In this document: positions 22,812 to 32,700 of the stretch, in pieces
Layout: every line of letters starts with the position of its first letter
Position numbering within the stretch: the first letter of the stretch is position 1
Assembly (NCBI RefSeq): GCF_900113185.1
Contig: NZ_FOZD01000001.1
Coordinates: 1,860,001-1,924,000, forward strand
Origin: Agromyces sp. CF514
GTDB taxonomy: Bacteria; Actinomycetota; Actinomycetes; Actinomycetales; Microbacteriaceae
DNA: 64,000 nt
Direction: 5' to 3'
Program-made: the position numbers and the translations under genes
Notes under the pieces: model-generated
Told to the model about the DNA's origin: nothing
What the model saw: only the letters and a program-made list of their open reading frames with translations
Database searches by the model: none

Positions 22812-24347
22812 TCAGTGCGCGACGAACTCGGCCTCGGAGTCGGCCGGACGACGCACGAACGCGCTGCCCACGATCGCGAAGAGCGACAGGATCGCGCCCA
22901 CGAGGAACGCCGTGTGGATGCCGGCGGCCTCGGCAGCTTCCGGCGAAGCCGCGGTGGGCGCCGCAGCGGCACTCGCCGCGGCCATGACCGTGATGAAGAG
23001 CGCCGTGCCGGCCGCGCCGCCGACCTGCTGCACGGTGCCGACGATGGCCGATCCGTGCGCGTAGAACCGGGGTTCGACCGAGCCGAGTGCGGTCGTGAAC
23101 AGCGGGGTGAACATGAACGCCAGGCCGGCCGACAGCACGATGTGCGCCGCGAGCAGCCACCACGCGGAGGTCGACTCGTTCACGAGCGTCAACGACCAGA
23201 GCACGCCGCTCACGACGATGCTGCCCGGCACGAGCAGCGGCCGGGGGCCGAACCGGTCGTAGAGACGACCGACGGTCGGCCCCAGCAGGCCCATCACGAG
23301 CCCGCCGGGCAGCAGCAGCAGGCCGGTCACGATCGGCTCGAGGTGCAGCACGTTCTGGAGGTAGATGGGCAGCAGGATGATCGTGCCGAACAGCGCGGCC
23401 ATCATGACCGTCATGAGCGCGATCGAGATCGCGAAGTTGGCCGACTTAAAGGTCCGGAGGTCGAGCAGCGCACGGTCGCCGCGCTGCAGCACGAGCTGGC
23501 GGACGACGAATCCGAGGATGCCGAGGGCTCCGGCGCCGAGCGAGATCCACATCTGCGCGGGCGTCGCGGTGCCCGCGGCTTCGGCGCCGATCAGGCTGAG
23601 TCCGTAGACGAGCCCGCCGAACCCGATCGCCGAGAGCACGACCGAGAAGACGTCGAGCGGCAGGCGCTTCGGCGTGTTGACGTTCTCGACACGGCGGATG
23701 CCGATGACGAGCATGGCGAGCGCGATCGGCAGCACGAGCCAGAACATGAAGCGCCACGACAGGAAGCTGAGGATCAGGCCCGAGATCGTGGGGCCGATCG
23801 CGGGTGCCACCGAGATCACGGTCGAGACCCGGCCCATGAAACGGCCGCGGTCGGAGGGCGCGACGAGCGTCATGAGCGTGGTCATGAGCAGCGGCATCAT
23901 GATCGCGGTGCCCGACGCCTGCACGACGCGCGCACCGAGCAGCACCTCGAAGCCGGGCGCGAGGGCGGCGATCAGGGTGCCTGCGGAGAACAGCCCCATG
24001 GCCGCGATGAAGACGGCCCTGGTCGAGAAGCGCTGCAGCAGGAAGCCGGTGATCGGGATGACGACCGCCATGGTGAGCATGAAGGCGGTCGTGAGCCACT
24101 GCGCCTCGGAGATCGTGATGCCGAGATCGGTGACGAGGTGGGGGATCGCCACGCCCATGATCGTCTCGTTGAGGATCACGACGAAGGCGGCCGCGAGCAG
24201 CAGCCAGATCACGCGCGAGTTGCGCGCTCCGTGCAGGGCTTCGGCGTCGGTGTGGTGGTGCTCGCCGGCGACCGCCGACGGTGACGACACGACGTCGTCG
24301 GCCGATCGGGTGGTTGGTGAGACGTCTGGAAGGGCGCGTTCGGTCAC
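22812..24347 (-). CDS. MFS exporter of the DHA2 (14-helix) family
   Basis: The 511-residue protein begins, after a 40-residue cytoplasmic tail with an HHH element, with VIWLLLAAAFVVILNETIM, the D/N-E-T-I form of the DHA2 motif. It has the loop motif GRVSTVISVAPAIGPTISGL (motif C-like) and about 14 membrane helices. Such carriers export drugs or metabolites in exchange for protons; the substrate is not predictable. The GTG at 24347 is the last plausible start before the first helix; a TTG at 24437 is weaker. No regulator gene is adjacent, but the upstream region contains palindromes. Confidence 0.9.
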   Translation of the reverse strand: MTERALPDVSPTTRSADDVVSSPSAVAGEHHHTDAEALHGARNSRVIWLLLAAAFVVILNETIMGVAIPHLVTDLGITISEAQWLTTAFMLTMAVVIPITGFLLQRFSTRAVFIAAMGLFSAGTLIAALAPGFEVLLGARVVQASGTAIMMPLLMTTLMTLVAPSDRGRFMGRVSTVISVAPAIGPTISGLILSFLSWRFMFWLVLPIALAMLVIGIRRVENVNTPKRLPLDVFSVVLSAIGFGGLVYGLSLIGAEAAGTATPAQMWISLGAGALGILGFVVRQLVLQRGDRALLDLRTFKSANFAISIALMTVMMAALFGTIILLPIYLQNVLHLEPIVTGLLLLPGGLVMGLLGPTVGRLYDRFGPRPLLVPGSIVVSGVLWSLTLVNESTSAWWLLAAHIVLSAGLAFMFTPLFTTALGSVEPRFYAHGSAIVGTVQQVGGAAGTALFITVMAAASAAAAPTAASPEAAEAAGIHTAFLVGAILSLFAIVGSAFVRRPADSEAEFVAH

Positions 24348-24408
24348 GGTGCGGATCCAATCGGCAGAAAATGGAGTCGCGCGTCGTTGCGCAAACTGGG
24401 CGTCAGCT

Positions 24409-24489
24409 GTGACGGAAGTCACCGACCACAGAGACAACCGCAGGCGCTCGGCGGACTATTCCCGATCGGGGTGATGCATCGCAATGCAT
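24409..24489. promoter_or_regulatory. cluster of short palindromes upstream of MFS gene
   Basis: The segment holds GTGACggaaGTCAC (24409-24422), the perfect 10-base palindrome CCCGATCGGG (24461-24470), and two ATGCAT sites exactly ten bases apart (24474 and 24484). They could be operators for a repressor of the exporter. This is inference. Confidence 0.4.
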
Positions 24490-24514
24490 CGAACACCGGT
24501 GCCGCAGCGGTGGA

Positions 24515-24672
24515 TCAGGGGGCGGGTGCCGGCCCGTCGATCGGCGACGGGCGGGGCAGCCAATCCTTGAACATCGCCTCTTCGGGGGCGAGTTCGGAAC
24601 GCAGTCGCTCTTCGAGCTCCGGATCTACCGGAGCAGCCGCGTCGGCGTCTTTCTCTGGAGTGTTCGCGTCGG

Positions 24673-24676
<4 letters not shown>
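24515..24676 (-). CDS. small acidic protein at end of NAD operon
   Basis: The 53-residue frame starts with ATG overlapping the stop of the cysteine desulfurase gene (ATGA), so it is translationally coupled. The product is acidic and Pro-rich (DPELEERLRSELAPEEAMF, then KDWLPRPSPIDGP), without cysteine, membrane helix or signal peptide. A helix is likely around residues 18-40. Function is not recognised; the position suggests a role with the desulfurase or NAD enzymes. Confidence 0.65.
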
Positions 24677-25823
<1,147 letters not shown>

Positions 25824-25827
<4 letters not shown>

Positions 25828-26738
25828 GGTTGCTCCGGGCGCGCCCCGCCGGCCGTGCCGTCCGAGGCCCGGCCGAGCGCGATGTCGATGTCGAGCCCGA
25901 GGTCGAGCGCGCGGGCCGAGTGCGTGAGCGCGCCGACCGAGATCACGTCGACGCCGGTCGCCGCGATCGCCGCGATCGTGTCGAGGTTCACGCCGCCCGA
26001 CGCCTCGACCACCGCGCGGCCGCCGATGCGTCGGACGCCCTCGCGCAGGTCGTCGAGGTCGAAGTTGTCGAGCATGATCGTGTCGGCGCCGCCGTCGAGC
26101 ACGGCGTCGAGCTGGTCGAGCCGGTCGATCTCGACCTCGAGGTGGGCCGTGTGCGGCATGCGTGCGCGTGCGCCGCGGAGCGCCGTGGCGAGGTCGACGC
26201 CGCCGGCCGTGAGCACGGCGAGGTGGTTGTCCTTGGCCATGATCGCGTCGGAGAGCGAGCGGCGGTGGTTGCGCCCGCCCCCGTCGCGCACGGCCTGCCG
26301 CTCGAGGCTTCGCAGGCCGGGCGTCGTCTTGCGGGTGTCGACGACGCGCGCCCGCGAACCGGCGACGCCGGTCACGGCGGCGACGTACCGCGCGGTGAGC
26401 GTCGCGACGCCCGACATGCGCTGGCTGAGGTTCAGCGCCACGCGCTCGGCGGTGAGGATGCCGCGGGCCGGCCCGTGCACGCGGGCGAGCACGTCGCCGG
26501 CCGCGAACCGGTCGCCGTCTGCGGCGAGCCGCTCGACCTCGATCGCCGGGTCGACGATGCGGAACGCCGCGGCGAAGACCTCGACGCCGCTGAGCACGCC
26601 GGGCTCGCGTGCGACGAGCGCGGCGGTGGCCGTGGCATCCGCGGGGATCAGGGTCTCGCTCGTGAGGTCGCCCCATGGTGCGTCCTCGTCGAGTGCGGCC
26701 GTCACGATGCGATCGATCTCGCGGCGGTCGGTGCTCAT
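25824..26738 (-). CDS. nadC: nicotinate-nucleotide pyrophosphorylase (carboxylating)
   Basis: The 304-residue enzyme converts quinolinate and PRPP into nicotinate mononucleotide, CO2 and pyrophosphate. Signature elements are EDAPWGDLTSETL, ERVALNLSQRMSGVATLT, VVDTRKTTPGLRSLER, AVRDGGGRNHRRSLSDAIM and IMLDNFDLDDLREGV, followed by EASGGVNLDTI. The ATG overlaps the nadB stop (ATGA). It is full length for the family. Confidence 0.96.
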
Positions 26739-28510
26739 GCTGCCTCCTCGGCGTCGGCTTCCAGGGGCACGAGGTCGTGCAGGGGGAGCGGTGCGGAGCC
26801 CGAGGGCGCGCCGTGCGCGTCGCCGGCCCCTGGCTCGGCGGGAATGCGCGCGGCGGTCGCCGCGGCATCCGATCGGAAGTGCGCGCCCAGGCTCTCGCTG
26901 CGCGCGCTCGCCGCGGCGACGGTCAGCCGTGCGAGGTCGAGGAGGTTGCGGTCCTCGGCGCTGCGGCGGTCGCGCACCTCGGGCGAACGCCAGCCCTCGA
27001 GGGCGTCGGATGCCTCGGCCAGGCCCTCGGCCGATCGCTCGAGTCCGACGTGCTCCCACATGAGCGCCTGCAGTGCGGCCCGGTCGACCGGCTCCCCGGT
27101 CTCCCGGGCGGCGCGTGCCGAGGCTCGCTCCTGCTCCGCAGCCCCCATCGGCATTCGCCGAATGTCGGATGCCTCCAGCGACGCGCCGCGTGCGTGGGCG
27201 CCGTGCCCGGCGAGCCGTTCGATCGATCCGACATTCGGCGAATGCAGGGATGGGAGGGGGGAAGCCGACGAGAGCGCATCGGCGTCGAGCGCGCGCGCGG
27301 CCCGGTCGGCGAACACGGCGGCCTCGAGCAGGGAGTTCGACGCGAGCCGGTTGGCGCCGTGCACGCCGGTGCGGGCCGTCTCGCCGACGGCGTAGAGGCC
27401 GGGCAGGCTCGTGCGCCCGTCGAGGTCGGTCACCACGCCGCCCATCGCGTAGTGCGCCGCGGGCGTCACGGGCACGGGCTCGACCGCCCAGTCGTGGCCG
27501 GCATCGCGGCACGCCGCCCCGAGCCCGGGGAACCTGCGGTCGAGGAACTCGCGGCCGAGCGCGGTCGCGTCGAGGGTCACGGGCTCGCCGCCCTGCTCGA
27601 GGCTGCGTCGCCAGACGGCCCTCGCGACGACGTCGCGCGGCGCCAGTTCGGCCTCGGGATGGAGCTCGAGCATGAACCGGTTCCCGTCGCGGTCGCGCAG
27701 CACGGCGCCCTCGCCGCGCACCGCCTCGGAGATGAGCGGCGTGCCGGGGGCGGCGAGCGCGGTCGGGTGGAACTGCACGAACTCGAGGTCGGCGATCTCG
27801 GCGCCCGCACGCCAGGCCGCCGCGACGCCGTCGCCGGTCGCCACGTCGGGGTTCGTCGTGTGCCGGAACAGCTGCCCGGCGCCGCCCGTCGCGAGCACCA
27901 CGGCGTCGGCGCGCACCTCGATCAGGTCTCCGGATGCCGCGAGCAGGCGCGCCCCGACGACGCGCACGCCGTCGGGCCGGTCGCTGTCGGCGCCGCTGTC
28001 GCCACCGCCGTCGGCGGGAGCGTCGCCACCGGCCGCGCCTTCGGTGAGCAGGTCGACGAGCATCGTCTGCTCGTGGATGCGCACGGCCCGGCGCCGCACG
28101 GTCGCCACGAGCGCGCGCTCGATGGCCGCACCCGTGGCGTCGCCGCCGGCGTGCAGGATGCGGGCGCGCGAGTGCGCCGCCTCGAGTCCGCGCGAGAGCC
28201 CGGAGTCGCCGTGGTCGAACGCGACGCCGAACCTGATGAGGTCGCGCACGCGCGCCGGCCCCTCGTCGCAGAGCACGCGCACGGCCTCGGGGTCGCAGAG
28301 CCCGGCGCCGGCCGCGAGCGTGTCGGCGTAGTGCCGGGCCGCGGAGTCGTCGGGGAAGAGTGCCGCGGCGATGCCGCCCTGCGCGTGGCGCGTGTTGCCG
28401 TCGGCGAGCTCGGTCTTCGTGACGAGCTCGACGTCGTGGCCCGCGTCGGCCGCGCGCACCGCGGTCCAGAGCCCCGCGATGCCGCCGCCGACGACGAGCA
28501 CGTGCACCAT
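26735..28510 (-). CDS. nadB: L-aspartate oxidase
   Basis: The 591-residue flavoprotein oxidises aspartate to iminoaspartate for quinolinate synthesis. It has the FAD-binding VLVVGGGIAGLWTAVRAA at residues 4-21, GNTRHAQGGIAAAL, LATGGAGQLFRHTTNP, FVQFHPTALAAPG and the late ETARTGVHGANRLASNSLLEAAVFADRAA. The C-terminal helical region (RAALQALMWEHVGLERS) follows. Between these lies an unusually long linker that coincides with an inverted-repeat element at 27144-27254. The gene ends in an ATGA overlap with nadC and starts two bases after nadA. Confidence 0.95.
   Translation of the reverse strand: MVHVLVVGGGIAGLWTAVRAADAGHDVELVTKTELADGNTRHAQGGIAAALFPDDSAARHYADTLAAGAGLCDPEAVRVLCDEGPARVRDLIRFGVAFDHGDSGLSRGLEAAHSRARILHAGGDATGAAIERALVATVRRRAVRIHEQTMLVDLLTEGAAGGDAPADGGGDSGADSDRPDGVRVVGARLLAASGDLIEVRADAVVLATGGAGQLFRHTTNPDVATGDGVAAAWRAGAEIADLEFVQFHPTALAAPGTPLISEAVRGEGAVLRDRDGNRFMLELHPEAELAPRDVVARAVWRRSLEQGGEPVTLDATALGREFLDRRFPGLGAACRDAGHDWAVEPVPVTPAAHYAMGGVVTDLDGRTSLPGLYAVGETARTGVHGANRLASNSLLEAAVFADRAARALDADALSSASPLPSLHSPNVGSIERLAGHGAHARGASLEASDIRRMPMGAAEQERASARAARETGEPVDRAALQALMWEHVGLERSAEGLAEASDALEGWRSPEVRDRRSAEDRNLLDLARLTVAAASARSESLGAHFRSDAAATAARIPAEPGAGDAHGAPSGSAPLPLHDLVPLEADAEEAA
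27144..27254. repeat. 111-bp inverted-repeat element inside nadB
   Basis: The 20-base arm at 27151-27170 (GCATTCGCCGAATG and six more) is exactly complementary to 27226-27245. A further 6-bp match, CCCATC at 27144 with GATGGG at 27249, extends it imperfectly. The whole is 111 bp, exactly 37 codons, and lies in the variable linker of NadB. Each arm also contains the palindrome CATTCGcCGAATG or its complement. Confidence 0.8.
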
Positions 28511-28512
28511 GG

Positions 28513-29871
28513 TCAGGCTCCGGTCGGCACGGCGTCGGTCGGTGCCGGCGAGACGGATGCCGGCGGCTTCGCTGCGAGCATCCGCTCGAGGGCCACGCGT
28601 GCGGGCTCCGCGACGTCGTCGCCCACGGTGATGCGGTTGACGACCCGGCCGGCGACCAGTTCTTCGAGTACCCACGCGAGGTAGCCGGGGTGGATGCGGT
28701 ACATCGTCGAGCACGGGCACACCACGGGGTCGAGGCAGAAGATCTCGTGCTGCGGGTACTCGGCGGCGAGGCGCTGCACGAGGTTGATCTCGGTGCCGAT
28801 CGCGAAGGTCGAGCCGGCGGGCGCCGCCTGGATGGCCTTCACGATGAAGTCCGTCGAGCCCGCGGAATCCGCCGCATCGACGACGGGCATCGGGCACTCG
28901 GGGTGCACGATGACCTGCACGCCGGGGTGGTCGATGCGCGCCTGCGCGATCTGCTCGACCGTGAACCGCCGGTGCACCGAGCAGAAGCCGTGCCAGAGGA
29001 TGACGCGGGCATCCTCAAGCACCTCGGCGGTCGAGCCGCCGAGCGCCTTGCGGGGGTTCCACATGGGCATCTGCTCGAGCGGCACGCCGAGCGCCTTCGC
29101 GGTGTTGCGGCCGAGGTGCTGGTCGGGGAAGAACAGCACGCGCTGCCCGCGTTCGAACGCCCACTCGAGCACCGTCTTCGCGTTCGACGACGTGCAGACG
29201 ATGCCGCCGTGCCGCCCGACGAAGCCCTTGAGCGCGGCCGAGGAGTTCATGTACGTGACGGGGATCACGGGCACGCGCCCCGCGGCATCCGTCGCCGTGA
29301 GATCGCCGTAGACCTCCTCGAGCTCCGCCCAGCACGCCTCGACCGACTCCTCGTCGGCCATGTCGGCCATCGAGCAGCCCGCGGCGAGGTTCGGCAGGAT
29401 CACGGCCTGCTCGGGAGTGGAGAGCAGGTCGGCGGTCTCGGCCATGAAGTGCACGCCGCAGAAGACGATGGCCTCGGCATCCGGACGCGTGAGCGCGGCG
29501 TTCGCGAGCTGGAACGAGTCGCCCACGAAATCGGCGTGCTCGATCACCTCGTCACGCTGGTAGAAGTGCCCGAGCACGACGACGCGCTCGCCGAGGGTCG
29601 CCTTGGCCGCGCGGATGCGGTCGTGCAGCTCGGCGTCGGTCGCCGTCTTGTACGACTCGGGCAGCGCGCCCTGACGCGGCGAACCGGTGGGGATGACGTC
29701 GCCCATCGACGAGCCGGGCCCGTAGGCGACGGGACCCGCGTCGAACTCCCACGGCCCCTTCGCGAGGTCGGGGGAGCAGGTGCTGCCCGCCGCCCTGCCG
29801 GTCTGGATCAGCTGGATCGAACGGTCGACGGATGCCGCGAGCCGCGTGTCGGCGGGCTGGACGAGCGTCAT
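28513..29871 (-). CDS. nadA: quinolinate synthase A
   Basis: The 452-residue enzyme condenses iminoaspartate with dihydroxyacetone phosphate, using a [4Fe-4S] cluster. Cluster and active-site elements are VVVLGHFYQRDEVIEHADFV, VFCGVHFMAETADLLS, ILPNLAAGCSMADMAD, MNSSAALKGFVGRHGGIVCTSSNA, LFFPDQHLGRNTA and VHPECPMPVVDAAD, with a late PVVCPCSTMYRIHP. The protein has a roughly 80-residue N-terminal extension common in actinobacteria. A GAGGAG ribosome site precedes the ATG, which overlaps the nrtR stop by four bases. Confidence 0.95.
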   Translation of the reverse strand: MTLVQPADTRLAASVDRSIQLIQTGRAAGSTCSPDLAKGPWEFDAGPVAYGPGSSMGDVIPTGSPRQGALPESYKTATDAELHDRIRAAKATLGERVVVLGHFYQRDEVIEHADFVGDSFQLANAALTRPDAEAIVFCGVHFMAETADLLSTPEQAVILPNLAAGCSMADMADEESVEACWAELEEVYGDLTATDAAGRVPVIPVTYMNSSAALKGFVGRHGGIVCTSSNAKTVLEWAFERGQRVLFFPDQHLGRNTAKALGVPLEQMPMWNPRKALGGSTAEVLEDARVILWHGFCSVHRRFTVEQIAQARIDHPGVQVIVHPECPMPVVDAADSAGSTDFIVKAIQAAPAGSTFAIGTEINLVQRLAAEYPQHEIFCLDPVVCPCSTMYRIHPGYLAWVLEELVAGRVVNRITVGDDVAEPARVALERMLAAKPPASVSPAPTDAVPTGA

Positions 29872-30629
29872 GGGTGTCTCCTCAGGTGCGGTGCGACGGG
29901 GATTCGGAACGCGCCCTGGATGCCCGCCTCCGCGGGATCGGCCGGGCGGTACAGCTTGGGCGGGCGGTGCGGGGTGCCGGTGCGCACCTCGCCCGTCTCG
30001 ACGAGGGCGCCCGAGGCCTCGACCGTGCGACGGAAGTTCGCCGGGTCGAGGCGGCGCCGCATCACGGTCTCGTAGACCTCGCGCAGTTCGGCGAGCGTGA
30101 ACGTCTCGTCGAGGAAGGCGTGCGCTATCTGCGAGTACCCGAGCTTGGTGCGCAGGCGCCCGAGCGCGTACGCGACGATCTCGTCGTGGTCGAAGGCCAG
30201 TTCGGGCAGGGCGTCGGCGTCGAACCACCGCACGTTCGGGTCCTCGATGGCGCCGCTCGTCTCTTCAGGACGCACGAGCGCCCAGTAGACGACCGACACG
30301 ACGCGTTCGTCGGGGGAGCGGTCGGGGGCGCCGAACGTGTAGAGCTGCTCGAGGTAGCGCGGAGTGACGCCGGTGGTCTCGTCGAGCGTCCGCGCCGCGG
30401 CCCCCTCGAGGCTCTCGGCCGCGCCGAGCCAGCCGCCTGGCAGTGCCCACCGGCCCTCGCCGGGTTCGCGGAGCCGGCGCACGAGCGGAATCCAGAGCGA
30501 GCGGTCGGCCGGCTCCGCGGGCTGCACGGGCGCCTCGGCCTGCTCGCCGGGCACGACGCCGGGTTCGCGCGCGAAGATCACGGTCGACACGGCGAGGCGT
30601 GCTTCGGCCAGTTCGATCTTTCGAGACAT
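29868..30629 (-). CDS. nrtR: NrtR-type NUDIX transcriptional regulator of NAD genes
   Basis: The 253-residue protein has an N-terminal NUDIX domain (WALPGGWLGAAESLEGAAAR, then TLDETTGV). It keeps the Nudix box only partly: the REXXEE core is replaced by TLDETTG, so catalysis is doubtful, as is usual in NrtR. A C-terminal winged helix follows (ALGRLRTKLGYSQIAHAFLD, then ETFTLAELREVYE and RRLDPANFRRTVEASG). NrtR proteins repress NAD genes and are released by ADP-ribose. First position in the nadABC transcript fits autoregulation. A strong AAGGAGG lies five bases before the ATG. Confidence 0.93.
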   Translation of the reverse strand: MSRKIELAEARLAVSTVIFAREPGVVPGEQAEAPVQPAEPADRSLWIPLVRRLREPGEGRWALPGGWLGAAESLEGAAARTLDETTGVTPRYLEQLYTFGAPDRSPDERVVSVVYWALVRPEETSGAIEDPNVRWFDADALPELAFDHDEIVAYALGRLRTKLGYSQIAHAFLDETFTLAELREVYETVMRRRLDPANFRRTVEASGALVETGEVRTGTPHRPPKLYRPADPAEAGIQGAFRIPVAPHLRRHP

Positions 30630-30638
30630 CCGCGCCTC

Positions 30639-30708
30639 CTTCGTGTCATCGTGACTCTAAGTGTTGGTCCATCTTACAGTCGGGGTGACACGAAGTGAAA
30701 TCGTGTGA
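30639..30708 (-). promoter_or_regulatory. promoter and candidate NrtR operators of NAD operon
   Basis: The 8-base word TGACACGA or its complement occurs at 30641-30648, 30686-30693 and, with one change, at 30701-30708. The outer pair extends to a perfect 10-bp inverted repeat (30639-30648 with 30686-30695). Between them, on the minus strand, lies TAAGAT as a -10 box (30673-30678) with TTCACT 17 bases upstream. Binding to the flanking copies would block the promoter. Assignment to NrtR is inference. Confidence 0.55.
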
Positions 30709-30897
30709 CGGCCGCCCGCCGACCATGAGGTCTTCGCGTCGCGGGCGAGGGTTTCGCCGGCCGACCTCCGGTTGTCCGTGATGGCGCAATGATGGCTGAA
30801 AAGATCAATGCAAAGTCTTTCCATGGCCGACATCTTCGTGAAATGCTGGCGAAACGCCACCGTTGTTCACTCGGTGACGACCGAAGAACGGAGTGCC

Positions 30898-32373
30898 ATG
30901 CAGGACACCACCCCCATCGAACGGATCGTCGAGTCGTACGGTCCACGCTTCACCCGGCTCAGCGACGAGATCTGGGACGACCCGCAGCTGCGCTGGCAGG
31001 AGTACGGCTCGATGGCCAAGCAGATCGAGGCGGCCGAGGAGCACGGCTTCCGCATCGAGCGCGAGGCCGGCGGCATCCCGACCGCGTTCTTCGCCGAGAA
31101 GGGCGAGGGCGGTCCGGTCATCGCGTTCCTCGGCGAGTACGACGCGCTCGCCGGCCTCAGCCAGGCGAGCGGCGTGGCGAGCCCCACCCCGAACCCCGAG
31201 ACCGCGAACACCAACGGCGCCGGGTGCGGCCACAACCTGCTCGGCAGCGGGTCGCTGCTCGCGGCAGCGGCCGCCGCCGCGTACCTCGAGCAGCAGGGGC
31301 TGCCCGGGCGGGTGCGCTACTACGGATGCCCGGCCGAGGAGGCCGCGGCCGGCAAGACGTTCATGGTGCAGGGTGGCGCCTTCGAGGGGGTCGACGGCGC
31401 AGTGTCGTGGCATCCGGCTCCGGTCATGACGGCAACGCAGATCCTCACGCTCGCGTACGCGCAGGTCTCCTTCCGCTACACGGGCGTCGCCGCGCATGCG
31501 GGCGCCGACCCCGCGCACGGCCGCAGCGCGCTCGACGCCGTCGAACTGCTGAACGTGGGGGTCAACTTCCTGCGCGAGCACATGCCCGACACGGCGCGCG
31601 TGCACTACGCGATCACGGATGCCGGCGGCGACTCGCCGAACGTCGTGCAGGCGCACGCGAGCGCCTACTACGTCGTGCGGGCGAACACCGTCGGCGAGAT
31701 GCGCGAGCTCTACGAGCGGGTCGTGAAGATCGCGCAGGGCGCGGCGCTCATGACCGAGACGACCCTCGAGATCGACTTCGACGGGGCGTGCGCCGAGATC
31801 CTGCCCAACGTGACGCTCGAACGCGCGCTCCAGGCCAACGTCGAGTCCATCGGCGGCGTGCCCTTCGACGACGCCGACCGCGAGCTCGCGGCTGCCTTCA
31901 CCGCGACCGTGCCCGAGCGCGAGGTCGTCGGCATGCGCCGTTTCCTGGGCCTGCCGGCCGGCGCCGTGCTGCACGATGGCGTGCTGCCCCTCGGCAACCC
32001 GAACCAACGGCAGCAGATGACGGGCTCGACCGACGTCGGCGACGTCAGCTGGACCGTGCCCACCGTGCAGATCACGGGTGCGACCGCCGCGATCGGCACG
32101 CCCGCCCACTCGTGGCAGATGGTCGCACAGGGCAAGCTGCCGGCCGCGCACAAGGGCATGCTGCACGCCGCGAAGGCGATGGCGGCCACCGCGATCGACC
32201 TGTTCACCGACCCCGAGCTGCTCGCCGCGGCCCGGGCCGAGTTCGACGGCATCATCGCCGAGACGCCGTACGACTGCCCGATCCCCGAGGGCGTCGTCGC
32301 GCCGCCGCTCCGTGCGGGCAACGAGGCGCACGTCATCGCGTCCGACCACGCCGAGCGGGCGCTGATCGGCTGA
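30898..32373 (+). CDS. M20-family amidohydrolase, AbgB-like
   Basis: The 491-residue protein follows the M20 peptidase/aminoacylase fold, closest in layout to AbgB (p-aminobenzoyl-glutamate hydrolase subunit B). Visible elements are PVIAFLGEYDALAGLSQA, GAGCGHNLLGSGSL (a metal ligand region), YYGCPAEEAAAGKTFM and SWHPAP, with a dimerisation domain starting SFRYTGVAAHAG. It would hydrolyse an N-acyl amino acid or peptide-like amide. GGAG stands four bases before the ATG. The in-frame extension to 30808 overlaps the promoter region and is not chosen. Confidence 0.87.
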   Translation: MQDTTPIERIVESYGPRFTRLSDEIWDDPQLRWQEYGSMAKQIEAAEEHGFRIEREAGGIPTAFFAEKGEGGPVIAFLGEYDALAGLSQASGVASPTPNPETANTNGAGCGHNLLGSGSLLAAAAAAAYLEQQGLPGRVRYYGCPAEEAAAGKTFMVQGGAFEGVDGAVSWHPAPVMTATQILTLAYAQVSFRYTGVAAHAGADPAHGRSALDAVELLNVGVNFLREHMPDTARVHYAITDAGGDSPNVVQAHASAYYVVRANTVGEMRELYERVVKIAQGAALMTETTLEIDFDGACAEILPNVTLERALQANVESIGGVPFDDADRELAAAFTATVPEREVVGMRRFLGLPAGAVLHDGVLPLGNPNQRQQMTGSTDVGDVSWTVPTVQITGATAAIGTPAHSWQMVAQGKLPAAHKGMLHAAKAMAATAIDLFTDPELLAAARAEFDGIIAETPYDCPIPEGVVAPPLRAGNEAHVIASDHAERALIG

Positions 32374-32442
32374 TCCGAACCGGGGGCCGGGGACCGTCGA
32401 ACCGCCGGCCCCCGGCATCCGCCGCCCGTTGCGACGAGCGGC

Positions 32443-32448
32443 TATGAT
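32443..32448 (+). promoter_or_regulatory. -10 box TATGAT of glycine operon
   Basis: TATGAT stands 33 bases before the riboswitch, a distance that fits a short 5' lead-in. No convincing -35 box is visible. Confidence 0.5.
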
Positions 32449-32480
32449 CGACACCAAACTGAACACGACCATTCACCCGT

Positions 32481-32653
32481 CACGGGAGAACGCCGCGATC
32501 GATGCGGCTGCCGTAGGAGCAAACCCTCCCCGGAATCTCTCAGGCACACGTACCGTGGCGGCAGGTCACTCTGAAAAGCGGCGCCTCCGGGTGCCCGCCG
32601 TCGGTGCAAGCGGGCTTCGGCCTCGCGAAACTCTCAGGCCAATGACAGAGCGG
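32481..32653 (+). ncRNA. tandem glycine riboswitch
   Basis: Two glycine aptamers follow each other. Aptamer 1 is closed by CACGG (32481) with CCGTG (32553) and contains GGAGCAA, GGAATCTCTCAGGCA. Aptamer 2 is closed by CTCTG (32569) with CAGAG (32646) and contains CGGTGCAAGCGGG and GAAACTCTCAGGCC. These are the conserved cores of the gcvT RNA motif. It lies directly upstream of glyA and the gcv genes and would switch expression on when glycine is abundant. Confidence 0.93.
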
Positions 32654-32700
32654 GAGGAACTCATCGCATCATCGCAGATGCCCATCGAAGGAGTTCTCCC

